Of a stretch of DNA of 64,000 nt, positions 53,944-64,000 are shown piece after piece (position 1 is the first letter of the stretch; each line of letters starts with the position of its first letter). The DNA is from Notolepis coatsorum (Eukaryota > Chordata > Actinopteri > Aulopiformes > Paralepididae). The notes beneath the pieces are model-generated. The model saw only the letters and a list, made by a program, of their open reading frames with translations, was not told the origin of the DNA and ran no database searches. The DNA is taken from positions 86,751,796 through 86,815,795 of the forward strand of contig OZ020589.1 of assembly GCA_963971535.1 (NCBI GenBank). Reading direction: 5' to 3'. Position numbers and translations under genes: made by a program.

Positions 53944-54380
53944 CAGGGGTTCCCAATACATTTTCTGCCCGGCCTACTTTCTAGGATTCAAATTACTTGG
54001 CGGGCCAACTCCGACCCCCTCACCCCTCCCTCATTCAAAATGCAGACATAGGCATGAGAATGAGAGTTTATTTTAAACAGCTCGTCATTTAAGTTGCATG
54101 AAATTCCTTTCAATTGCATGGCATTCCTTTCAGTTGCATGAAATGCAAGTCCAAATGTAACATTCAATAACCATTTTCGTATTTTCTTTTATTTTTTTTA
54201 TTTTTTTGTGTGAAAATTTTATTGTCCATGGCAGAGAAGCACAACACTTGTTTGTTTAATTAACATGTATAAAAACAGGCTATTAACCTAATGGAAACTA
54301 GATACGCAGCACCGCTTCAAAGGTAACAATTAGCATACATTTCAAACACCTTTGAAAACGTCAAAACAAGTCTAACAACC
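53944..54380. repeat. Decayed hAT-like repeat fragment
   Basis: CAGGGGTTCCCAATACATTT and GGCGGGCCAACTCCGACCCC resemble the terminus at 39507. No ORF. Confidence 0.35.
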
Positions 54381-54384
54381 AAAA

Positions 54385-54479
54385 TGCTATTTTTTTTTAT
54401 TTTTTTTTATTATCTTTTCCCCCCTCCTTTTTCTGTTAGTCGTTATGCCAATTCCCAACCCCCTTCCTGGTTGTTGCGC

Positions 54480-54510
<31 letters not shown>

Positions 54511-54620
54511 ACTGTTGGTCCAAGAGGCCGGAGACTGTCACATGCTTTCCTCCGACGCATGTGCAGCCAGCCGGCAGCCAGCCTGGCAGCGCAGATTCTC
54601 ACTGGGAGAGTGTAACGTGT
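54385..54620 (-). mobile_element. SINE-like fragment with A-rich tail, minus strand
   Basis: On the minus strand CTGCACATGCGTCGGAGGAA and CTCCGGCCTCTTGGACCAAC lead to a poly-G run (54481-54511), GGGAATTGGCATAACGACTA and an A-rich tail at 54390-54415, as expected for a SINE body and tail. The LINE tail at 54626 abuts it. Confidence 0.5.
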
Positions 54621-54625
54621 GGAAG

Positions 54626-56665
54626 TTCAAGTTCAAGTTCAAGTTCTTTAATAGTTGTCATACAGAAGTACAGAATACTTTCATACAAAATGCTTCTTAC
54701 TGTTACGCTCCAGAGACTGTGCTAGACAAGATAGTATCAAATAACATAATAACATAATATAGCATGAATTTAGAAGAAGAAAATGAGGTCACAGTTGTTC
54801 GGTATAGACATATGTACAATGTTCTGAGTTACCATATAATATACAATACACAATACTATGCAGTGTACTAATGTACAGTACTATCTAGTGCAAAGCAGAA
54901 TGGGATGAGGTACAATTTTAGGTACAATTTACAGTAAGGTGTACGAGTTGTAGTGCAATCCTTCATCCATAAATATAAAGTGTGGGGAGTGGGTGCTACA
55001 GTGTGTTTGTTTAAAGTGGGTGTGTGCTATAAAGTGTGTGTAGTGGGTGCTACAGTGTGTTTGTTTAAAGTGAGTGTGTGCGTGTGGATGTGTGTGCTAT
55101 GTGTGTTTGGTGGTTGTTGTTGTGTAGTGTTCATTCATTGTTCGTTTAGCAGCCTGATGGCCTGGGGATAGAAGCTACTTCTGAGTCTTTCTGTGCTCGC
55201 CTTGAGACTCCTGTATCGCTTGCCTGACGGCAACAGTTCAAAGAGGCAGTTGTTCGGGTGGCTCGAGTCCTTAATAATTCTCTTAGCCTTCCCCTTGCAA
55301 CGCTTGTAGTAAATGTTCTGGAGGGTGGGGAGCCCCCCTCCAATTGTGCGTTCGGCTGAACGTGTCACTCTTTGTAGTCTGCTTTGGTCTTTTGCAGTGC
55401 TATTCCCAAACCAGGAGGTGATGTTGCCGGTCAAGATGCTCTCTATTGTACATGAGTAGAAGTTCTTAAGGATCTTCTGGCTGACTTGGAACTTCCTTAG
55501 GCGCCTGAGGAAGTAGAGGCGTTGTCGTGCCTTCTTCACCACACTGTTAATGTGTATGGTCCATGTCAAGTCCTCGGATATGTGGGCTCCGAGGTACTTG
55601 AAGCTGTTGACTCTCTCAACCGGTGCCCCGTCGATGCTGAGGGGGCTGTAGTCCTTGACCCCCGACCTCCTGAAGTCCACAATCATCTCCTTTGTTTTGC
55701 TGACGTTCAGGGAGAGGCTGTTTTCCTGGCACCATCCCGCCAGGACCTTGACCTCTTCCAGGTAGGCCCTCTCGTCGTTGGCAGAGATCAGGCCCACCAC
55801 CACTGTGTCGTCAGCAAATTTGACGATTGTATTGCTACTCCGCTGAGCCACACAGTCGTGTGTGTACAGGGAGTAGAGGAGGGGACTCAGAACACAGCCC
55901 TGGGGGGCCCCTATGTTGAGGGTGATGGATGAGGAGGTGCAGTTGCCTGCTCTCACCACCTGGGGTCTGCCAGTCAGGAAGTCCAAGACCCACTGGCAGA
56001 GGTCATAGCCCAAGCCCAGGTCCCTGAGCTTGGCTATGAGTATGGAGGGGACTATGGTATTGAATGCCGAGCTGTAGTCGATGAATAGCATTCTCACATA
56101 GTTCCCCTGCCTCTTGTCCAGGTGTGATGCTGCTGTGTGCAGCACATGGGATATGGCGTCCTCCGTGGACCTGTTGGGGCGGTATGCAAATTGCAGGGGG
56201 TCCATGTTGATGGGGAGGGAGGAGCAGATGTAGCCCTTTACTAGCTTCTCAAAGCACTTCATGGCTATGGAGGTGAGAGCTACAGGGCGGTAGTCGTTGA
56301 GGCAAGCAGGCTTGGATTTTTTGGGTACAGGGATAATAGTGGACTTCTTCAGGCAGGTGGGGATGACAGCCTGTTCTAAGGACAGGTTAAATATGTCAGT
56401 GAATACTGGGGCCAGTTGGTCGGCACAGACTTTTAGGACGCGGCCGGGGATGCCGTCCGGACCTGCTGCCTTCCTGATATTCACTTTTTTAAAGGTCCGC
56501 CTCACCTCATGCTCTGTTACCCTGAACACTGCGCCTCCATCAGCAGCCGACCCCCCCCCCCCCCCCATTGCCGAGGCTTGTGAGCTGGTGTTGTTATTAC
56601 CAGCATCAAACCTCGCATAGAAGGTATTGAGGTTGTTTGCTAAGGAGATGTTACTGTTCAGTTTG
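54626..56665 (-). mobile_element. 5'-truncated Rex1/Babar-like LINE
   Basis: Minus-strand element: ORF2 (56662-55135), about 500 bp of 3' UTR and a (TTGAAC)n tail at 54626-54648. The 5' end abuts a palindrome TTACTGTTCAGTTTGAACAG at 56650 and a SINE. Confidence 0.85.
55135..56662 (-). CDS. LINE ORF2 reverse transcriptase, 5'-truncated but open
   Basis: About 500 codons open on the minus strand; the frame enters before the first Met (56568) with [15 protein letters not shown] motifs appear in order: [87 protein letters not shown], the catalytic [12 protein letters not shown], the [16 protein letters not shown] thumb and [14 protein letters not shown]. The C-terminal region ends [13 protein letters not shown] then stop. 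The N-terminal endonuclease is missing. A poly-C tract (56552-56567) expands codons at the presumed linker. RT copies LINE RNA at nicked target DNA; this truncated copy cannot retrotranspose by itself. An uninterrupted RT frame indicates recent insertion. Confidence 0.88.
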
Positions 56666-56910
56666 AACAGTAACAGGTCGCACTACCTCTCTCCAGATCC
56701 TACCCTCGCTGTGCAGGCGCCCCGACCAAACTGTAGGGGTCGCTGTCCACAACGCCCAGGACCCACCCACGGCTTCCCTCCCCCTAACTCAGCCAAACGA
56801 GTTAGTATAGCGATCAGCCCAAGCCAAGGTAATGCTGACTCTCCGGGAGTCGAGACCGCAGCCTCTTGCATTGGTGACGAGCACAATCTCCGCTACGCCA
56901 CCTGATCGGC
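56665..56910 (-). mobile_element. tRNA-derived SINE, minus strand
   Basis: Minus strand: GATCAGGTGGCGTAGCGGAG (A-box-like), GCGGTCTCGACTCC (B-box-like), then a body with GGGCGTTGTGGACAGCGACC and GGTCGGGGCGCCTGCACAGC. The body matches that of the SINE at 48113-49706 (49408-49455). Confidence 0.7.
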
Positions 56911-57346
56911 CCCCAAAATGCTCTTTTAAAAAGAAATCAGAGCGTGTCGATGCCAGGGGCGAAAATCTGATATAAAATTTGGGGGGGGACAATTACATGA
57001 CATTTTCTCAAGAGCAATTCCTGGGGGGGGGGGGACACACCTAAAGTAGTGCTGTAACACATAGCCTACGTTGTAATATGTTAAATGTATATTGAGGTGT
57101 GGTAAATATTGAGCTTGAATTTCATAATTAATATGTGTGAATAAATTAGAGAACCATAATGTAAAGCCAGATGTACCTTTCAACAGCAGAGTGAACTCAG
57201 TGGCTAAATAAGGAATTATACTTGAGACAGTTGCATCAGATAACGGCAGCAACAGTTATTTCAACCCCCACTCAAGCAATGACTAAATTAGAGAACAAAC
57301 AACACCTTCACGAATTGACTGTATGTAAATGTAGAAGCAGAGACAG
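56911..57346. other. Spacer with no gene
   Basis: Contains two poly-G runs (56981-56989, 57016-57029). The last five bases are the target duplication of the next element. Confidence 0.4.
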
Positions 57347-59860
57347 TGTTATGGTTTGTAACCGACCCCAATCGCACAACACAAGACAGGTATGATGGTT
57401 TGCCAAGAAACAGATATTTATTGAACAACAGGGAAATAAGGACACTGTCCCTTTAAGGGAGAAAACACAAAACACTGGAATAACACAAGAGGGGAAGGTA
57501 AAGTGCCTTTAAGAGGCGGGCAGGAAAAGGGAACACCTTGGGAAAGTAAGGGAACGCCTAAGGGAAGGTTAAGGGAACGCCTTGGGACAGAGGAACTAGA
57601 GACTAGGTAAACCAGGGACAAGGAGAACTAGGGAGAGAGGACTAGGGACTAGGAGAGCTAGGGAACAGGAGAAACGGGGACTAGGGGAACTAGGGACAAG
57701 GAACTAGGTGGAACTAGAAGGGGAGAACTTGGGACCAGGAACTAGGTGGAACTAGAAAGGGGAGAACTAGGGAACAGGAACTAGGTGGAACTAGAAAGGG
57801 AGAACTTGGGACCAGGAACTAGGTGGAACTAGAAAGGGGAGAACTAGGGAACAGGAACTAGGTGGAACTAGAAAGGGAGAACTTGGGACCAGGAACTAGG
57901 TGGAACTAGAAGGGGACTGAGGCCCGCGGAGGCGGGCTGGGGTACAGGGAGGAACTGGGGACTGGTGGGAAAACATCTGGGCCGCTCTGCAGGACAGAGG
58001 AGAGAGTTAATGCACAAAGGGAAAAAACAGAGCAAGTGCAGAACAGTCCAAATAACAAAGTGAACAAAGTAATAATATCTTCGTGTGACAAACACACAGG
58101 GGGAGATGTAAAGTCCAAAAATACTATTCTAAGTGAGAACCAAAAACAGAGGCATTACGCTGGGAGATGAAATGTCCAAACTAACTAACAGAGGCAATAC
58201 GCTGGGAGATGAAATGTCCAAACTAACTAACAGAGGCAATACGCTGGGAGATGAAATGTCCAAACTAACTAACAGAGGCAATACGCTGGGAGAGTGACAT
58301 CACAATCAAAACTCACCCAGGCGTATGCGTAAAGGTACAGGAACAGCAGCGGGAACGGGGGCAAGAGGCATTACGCTGAGTGAGTGACATCACAATCAAA
58401 ACTCACCCAGGCGTATGCGTAAAGGTAAAGGGGCAGCAGCGGGAACGGGGGCAAGGGCACTACGCTGAGTGAGTGACATCACAATCAAAACTCACCCAGG
58501 CGTATGCGTAAAGGTACGGGGACAGCAGCGGGAACGGGGGCAAGGGCACTACGCTGGGTGAGTGACATCACAATCAAAACTCACCCAGGCGCATGCGTAA
58601 TGGTACAGGGACAGCTACGGGAACAAAGGCATCGCCACCGGGGCGGCTGGCTGTCCGAGCCGAGGGAGAGAGTGCTGGAACAGTGGCGGTGACGAGGGCA
58701 TCGTCCACCGGGTAGCCGCTGTCGGAGCCGAGGAACAGAGTGCTGGAACAGTGGCGGTGACGAGGGCATCGTCCACCGGGTAGCCGCTGTCGGAGCCGAG
58801 GAACAGAGTGCGCGCCACACCTTGGTGTGCGCGTCGGAACAGGGAGCTGGAACAGTGGCGGTGGCGAGGATGTCGTCCACCGGGTAGCCACTGTCGGAGC
58901 CGAGGAACAGAGTGCGCGCCACACCTTGGTGTGCGCGTCGGAACAGGGAGCTGGAACAGTGGCGGTGGCGAGGATGTCGTCCACCGGGTAGCCACTGTCG
59001 GAGCCGAGGAACAGAGTGGCGCGCCACACCTTGGTGTGCGCGTCGGAACAGAGAGACGCATCGGGGTGCGTCTGCCAGGAGGAGTGTGCCAAGCACGAAG
59101 GTCTGGAAGATGCGCGTCAGAGCGCTGGTACGGAGGAGCGTGCCAAGCTCGAAGGTCTGGAAGATGCGCGTCTGTGCGCCGGTACGGAGGAGCGTGCCAA
59201 GCTCGAAGGTCGGGAAGATGCGCGTCAGTGCGCTGGTACGGAGGAGCGTGCCAAGCTCGAAGGTCTGGAAGATGCGCGTTGCGCGCTGGTCTGGAGAGCG
59301 TGCCAAGCTCGAGCGTCCTTGGAAGATGCGCGTTGCGCGCTGTGGACTGGAGAGCGTCTGCGCTGGTCTGGATGTGCGTCAGGACGACAGCTGCGCGGGG
59401 GGTCTGAAGTGGATGACTGGGATGCCTCCCGTGGAAGTCTAGGGAGCGCAGACCAGTCCCACTCTCAGGCAACGGCGACAGCAGGCGAAGGCTGGAGCAA
59501 ACATCTCGACGCCGGAGAATGGAACAGCATAGGCAGACAGAGGATCTCCCGAAAGAGTCTAGATGTTTAGAGAATATGACTCGGCAAGTATACAACACGA
59601 CCCCACGCCAAAACGAGGGGAAGCGCCCTGGTATTTAAAGCCCACAGGGGGACTAATTAGCCTGCCACCACAGGTGCGAGAGATAATAGAATATCAAACA
59701 GGTGTGGCCACTAAGGGTAAGGAACGAGAGGGTGGGGGCTAGAGAGAGTGAGTAGGGAATTCCTAACAGTAGGCTTAAAGAAGACAGAGAATAGGGAATT
59801 CCTAACAGTAGGCTTAAAGAAGACAGAGAAAAGGTAGTGAGCAGCGGGCAAAACCTCACA
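57347..59860 (-). repeat. Downstream (3') LTR, 2514 bp
   Basis: Contains arrays in order: GAACTAGGTGGAACTAGAAA units (57680-57915), a 51-bp unit with GCTGGGAGATGAAATGTCCA (58150-58290), a unit of about 90 bp with CTCACCCAGGCGTATGCGTA (58290-58600), a 68-bp unit (58668-58805), a 104-bp unit (two full copies from 58808) and a unit of about 60 bp with GGAGCGTGCCAAGCTCGAAG (59080-59320). Confidence 0.9.
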
Positions 59861-61044
59861 GTATCCCCCCCTCCAACGGGAGCCACCCGGCGACCCAAAA
59901 CAAATACAGACAGAGTGGCAGGGGGCAAAACAAGAGGTACTGGCCAAGCCAGCAGGGGAAGCCACCACAAGAGTGGGGCTAGCAAAAGAAACAGGGTCGC
60001 CGAGGGGTAACTAGGGTAGCAGAGGGGCAACTGGGGGAACTGGTCTAGAGGAACTGGGTCTAGAGAACTAGTCTAGAGGAACTGGTCTAGAGAACTGGTC
60101 TAGAGAACTGGTCTAGAGAACTGGGCTAGAGAACCGGGCTAGAGAACTGGTCTAGAGAACTGGTCTAGAGAACTGGTCTAGAGAACTGGTCTAGAGGAAC
60201 TGGGTCTAGAGAACTGAGGGGCAAGCAGGGTAGCAAAGGGTTAACCATGGAAGCACCGGGAAAGGGCTAGCAGAGGGAAGGTTAGCTGCCAGGGCACTGA
60301 TAGCTACAGGGCCTATGCTAGCTGTACTGCTACATCAACATAGAGGCTGCGCAAGCTGCCGGAGCCAGGCTAGCAGAGGGAAAGGGTAGCTGCCAGGGCA
60401 CTGATAGCTACAGGGCCTATGCTAGCTGTACTGCTACATCAACATAGAGGCTGCGCTAGCTGCCGGAGCTAGGCTGGCAGACAGGGCTGGACCAGCATGA
60501 GAGCACAAGCTAGCTGGAAGGACAGTCCTAGCTGTGTGAGAAAAACTGACCTTGCTAGCTGAAAGGGCAGTCCTAGCAGTGGGATAAACTACACAAAAAG
60601 GTGGAGGCCATGCAGAGGGACCGGGTTAGCTGCTTGGGCCTGGCTAGCTACAGGGCCTATGCCAGCTGCAAGGCTGCATTAACATAGAGGCTGTGCTAAC
60701 AGCCGGGGCCAAGCTAGCAGACCGGGGCTCTGCTGAGGGACTGGGTTAGCCGCCAGGGCATGGCTAGCTACAGGGGGATCAAACAGGGCAAAACGGGAAG
60801 CAAACAGGGGAGCTAACCGGGGAGACTAACAAGCTAAACAGGGGAGTAACAGGCCAACAAGGGAGCTAAACAGGACTAACAGGGAAGCTAAACGGGGCTA
60901 ACAGGGGAGCTAGAGGGGAGACTAACAAGCTAACAGGGGAGCTAACAGGGCTAACAGGGGAGCTAGAGGGAACAAGAAAAAAAAAGGCAAACTCAACATA
61001 CACCGTCTGTGCTGGCTGGGGTCGTCGATTTGGTGGGGTCGTAC
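59861..61044 (-). other. Interior of the LTR element, non-coding
   Basis: 1184 bp without an ORF of note. Consists largely of simple tandem words: GAACTGGTCTAGA (60060-60210), GCTAGCTGCCRGRGC units (60250-60740) and GGGGAGCTAACAGG (60790-60970). No gag, protease or RT motif, and no standard TGG primer-binding site next to the upstream LTR. Confidence 0.75.
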
Positions 61045-63662
61045 TGTTATGGTTTGTAACCGACCCCAATCGCACAACACAAGACAGGTATGATGGTTTG
61101 CCAAGAAACAGATATTTATTGAACAACAGGGAAATAAGGACACTGTCCCTTTAAGGGAGAAAACACAAAACACTGGAATAACACAAGAGGGGAAGGTAAA
61201 GTGCCTTTAAGAGGCGGGCAGGAAAAGGGAACACCTTGGGAAAGTAAGGGAACGCCTAAGGGAAGGTTAAGGGAACGCCTTGGGACAGAGGAACTAGAGA
61301 CTAGGTAAACCAGGGACAAGGAGAACTAGGGAGAGAGGACTAGGGACTAGGAGAGCTAGGGAACAGGAGAAACGGGGACTAGGGGAACTAGGGACAAGGA
61401 ACTAGGTGGAACTAGAAGGGGAGAACTTGGGACCAGGAACTAGGTGGAACTAGAAAGGGGAGAACTAGGGAACAGGAACTAGGTGGAACTAGAAAGGGAG
61501 AACTTGGGACCAGGAACTAGGTGGAACTAGAAAGGGGAGAACTAGGGAACAGGAACTAGGTGGAACTAGAAAGGGAGAACTTGGGACCAGGAACTAGGTG
61601 GAACTAGAAGGGGACTGAGGCCCGCGGAGGCGGGCTGGGGTACAGGGAGGAACTGGGGACTGGTGGGAAAACATCTGGGCCGCTCTGCAGGACAGAGGAG
61701 AGAGTTAATGCACAAAGGGAAAAAACAGAGCAAGTGCAGAACAGTCCAAATAACAAAGTGAACAAAGTAATAATATCTTCGTGTGACAAACACACAGGGG
61801 GAGATGTAAAGTCCAAAAATACTATTCTAAGTGAGAACCAAAAACAGAGGCATTACGCTGGGAGATGAAATGTCCAAACTAACTAACAGAGGCAATACGC
61901 TGGGAGATGAAATGTCCAAACTAACTAACAGAGGCAATACGCTGGGAGATGAAATGTCCAAACTAACTAACAGAGGCAATACGCTGGGAGAGTGACATCA
62001 CAATCAAAACTCACCCAGGCGTATGCGTAAAGGTACAGGAACAGCAGCGGGAACGGGGGCAAGAGGCATTACGCTGAGTGAGTGACATCACAATCAAAAC
62101 TCACCCAGGCGTATGCGTAAAGGTAAAGGGGCAGCAGCGGGAACGGGGGCAAGGGCACTACGCTGAGTGAGTGACATCACAATCAAAACTCACCCAGGCG
62201 TATGCGTAAAGGTACGGGGACAGCAGCGGGAACGGGGGCAAGGGCACTACGCTGGGTGAGTGACATCACAATCAAAACTCACCCAGGCGCATGCGTAATG
62301 GTACAGGGACAGCTACGGGAACAAAGGCATCGCCACCGGGGCGGCTGGCTGTCCGAGCCGAGGGAGAGAGTGCTGGAACAGTGGCGGTGACGAGGGCATC
62401 GTCCACCGGGTAGCCGCTGTCGGAGCCGAGGAACAGAGTGCTGGAACAGTGGCGGTGACGAGGGCATCGTCCACCGGGTAGCCGCTGTCGGAGCCGAGGA
62501 ACAGAGTGCGCGCCACACCTTGGTGTGCGCGTCGGAACAGGGAGCTGGAACAGTGGCGGTGGCGAGGATGTCGTCCACCGGGTAGCCACTGTCGGAGCCG
62601 AGGAACAGAGTGCGCGCCACACCTTGGTGTGCGCGTCGGAACAGGGAGCTGGAACAGTGGCGGTGGCGAGGATGTCGTCCACCGGGTAGCCACTGTCGGA
62701 GCCGAGGAACAGAGTGCGCGCCACACCTTGGTGTGCGCGTCGGAACAGGGAGCTGGAACAGTGGCGGTGGCGAGGATGTCGTCCACCGGGTAGCCACTGT
62801 CGGAGCCGAGGAACAGAGTGGCGCGCCACACCTTGGTGTGCGCGTCGGAACAGAGAGACGCATCGGGGTGCGTCTGCCAGGAGGAGTGTGCCAAGCACGA
62901 AGGTCTGGAAGATGCGCGTCAGAGCGCTGGTACGGAGGAGCGTGCCAAGCTCGAAGGTCTGGAAGATGCGCGTCTGTGCGCCGGTACGGAGGAGCGTGCC
63001 AAGCTCGAAGGTCGGGAAGATGCGCGTCAGTGCGCTGGTACGGAGGAGCGTGCCAAGCTCGAAGGTCTGGAAGATGCGCGTTGCGCGCTGGTCTGGAGAG
63101 CGTGCCAAGCTCGAGCGTCCTTGGAAGATGCGCGTTGCGCGCTGTGGACTGGAGAGCGTCTGCGCTGGTCTGGATGTGCGTCAGGACGACAGCTGCGCGG
63201 GGGGTCTGAAGTGGATGACTGGGATGCCTCCCGTGGAAGTCTAGGGAGCGCAGACCAGTCCCACTCTCAGGCAACGGCGACAGCAGGCGAAGGCTGGAGC
63301 AAACATCTCGACGCCGGAGAATGGAACAGCATAGGCAGACAGAGGATCTCCCGAAAGAGTCTAGATGTTTAGAGAATATGACTCGGCAAGTATACAACAC
63401 GACCCCACGCCAAAACGAGGGGAAGCGCCCTGGTATTTAAAGCCCACAGGGGGACTAATTAGCCTGCCACCACAGGTGCGAGAGATAATAGAATATCAAA
63501 CAGGTGTGGCCACTAAGGGTAAGGAACGAGAGGGTGGGGGCTAGAGAGAGTGAGTAGGGAATTCCTAACAGTAGGCTTAAAGAAGACAGAGAATAGGGAA
63601 TTCCTAACAGTAGGCTTAAAGAAGACAGAGAAAAGGTAGTGAGCAGCGGGCAAAACCTCACA
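61045..63662 (-). repeat. Upstream (5') LTR, 2618 bp
   Basis: Same arrays as the other LTR but three full 104-bp units (from 62506, 62610, 62714), which accounts for the 104-bp length difference. TATA box TTTAAATA (complement near 63433-63441) would start transcription around 63405. Confidence 0.9.
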
Positions 63663-63667
63663 GACAG

Positions 63668-64000
63668 CTGGGTTGAACACAGGGCAGACCAGTTTAGACT
63701 TGTTGAAGAGATGATTAGTCATGGACACTAAGTCACAAACAAAGTTATCTATTAATCAACTGTTTAGTATCAAAAGAGTAAACCATAATATTAGAAATGT
63801 GTAAATTCATATACACGGGAGATACAGTTGGTAAAAGGTTTATTGAAACAGGCCTCTGTACTCATCAAAGTGGCCACACCAAGGAGGGGGGGCCATAAAG
63901 ACCCCCCTTCTGATCACTGAGGGAAGACGACACCACCCCACCCCACCCGGGAACAAGAACCAACCCCCAGAGAAGACGCCGGATTGGACCAACTATATTA
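63668..64000. other. Flanking DNA, no feature recognised
   Basis: No repeat termini or coding frame identified in the last 330 bases. Confidence 0.5.

Larger units (their letters stand above)
57347..63662 (-). mobile_element. Complete non-coding LTR retrotransposon with 2.5-kb LTRs, TSD GACAG
   Basis: Two direct LTRs (57347-59860 and 61045-63662) with TGTT...CACA ends, offset 3698, are flanked by the 5-bp duplication GACAG (57342-57346 and 63663-63667). Orientation is minus: AATAAA near the 3' side of each LTR (complement of 57414-57419), a TTTAAATA TATA box near its 5' side (about 63433-63441), and a purine tract (complement of 59862-59876) ahead of the downstream LTR. The interior is 1184 bp with no gag or pol. 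LTRs look identical apart from one extra 104-bp repeat unit. Element class is LARD/TRIM-like with unusual proportions (LTRs twice the interior). Mobilisation would need proteins from a relative. Confidence 0.9.

Noticed and set aside
62279..63400. 373-codon frame starting just downstream of the LTR TATA box (and 327-codon counterpart at 58615-59598)
   Set aside because: Position is suggestive, but composition follows the minisatellites, the frame changes with the 104-bp unit number and no domain is visible.

Overview
The window looks like TE-rich intergenic DNA from a ray-finned fish. This rests on L2 and Rex1/Babar-type LINEs, tRNA-SINEs with teleost body sequences, CACTA/hAT/Harbinger/piggyBac-like DNA elements, Ty3/Gypsy gag, long (GT)n/(CA)n tracts and GT-AG introns. 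Extreme microsatellite load is reminiscent of gadiform fishes, but the species cannot be settled from the sequence. I found no tRNA or rRNA gene and no clear single-copy host gene; almost everything is a mobile element or a tandem repeat, often nested.

Layout. 1-1618: 5' end of a Ty3/Gypsy element (minus strand). 1630-3895: decayed L2 LINE. 4117-4505: facing (GT)n/(AC)n tracts. 5055-30683: the centrepiece, a region bounded by inverted CCCAGATAGCAAAA termini with AACGTTGATTCA-type subterminal repeats. It holds two same-strand genes: an intact 701-codon tnp2-like (CACTA/EnSpm-type) transposase and a 12-exon gene whose product (460 codons reconstructed) ends in a DUF4806-like domain. I propose these are the two genes of one very large (about 25.6 kb) CACTA-like element. 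Nested in it are a TTAA-flanked foldback element with a minisatellite, a 375-bp perfect promoter-like duplication, a 4.2-kb satellite-carrying insert, a 704-bp hAT element that splits exon 5, and a 7.2-kb LTR element that carries a decayed immunoglobulin-like fragment.

30704-35486: about 4.4 kb of perfect (ACAG)n, interrupted near its end by a SINE. 35490-47760: fragments of LINEs (Rex1/Babar-like, L1-like), hAT/ZMYM-type and Harbinger transposases, SINEs, MITEs and minisatellites of 27 and 42 bp, then two adjacent foldback elements rich in GGTTAAGG. 47761-50038: a three-layer nest (solo LTR in a SINE in a hAT-type MITE), each layer with its own target-site duplication. 50218-54620: TTAA-, 8-bp-TSD- and SINE-type elements. 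54626-56665: a 5'-truncated LINE with an open RT frame (minus strand). 57347-63662: a complete, apparently very recent non-coding LTR element with 2.5-kb LTRs and a 1.2-kb interior.

How the parts work together: the transposase plus the DUF4806 gene may form one mobilisation unit; the other elements are passengers that date one another. The DUF4806 gene is hit in exon 5, but exons 4-9 all have the same 1-1 phase, so skipping the damaged exon would keep the frame.
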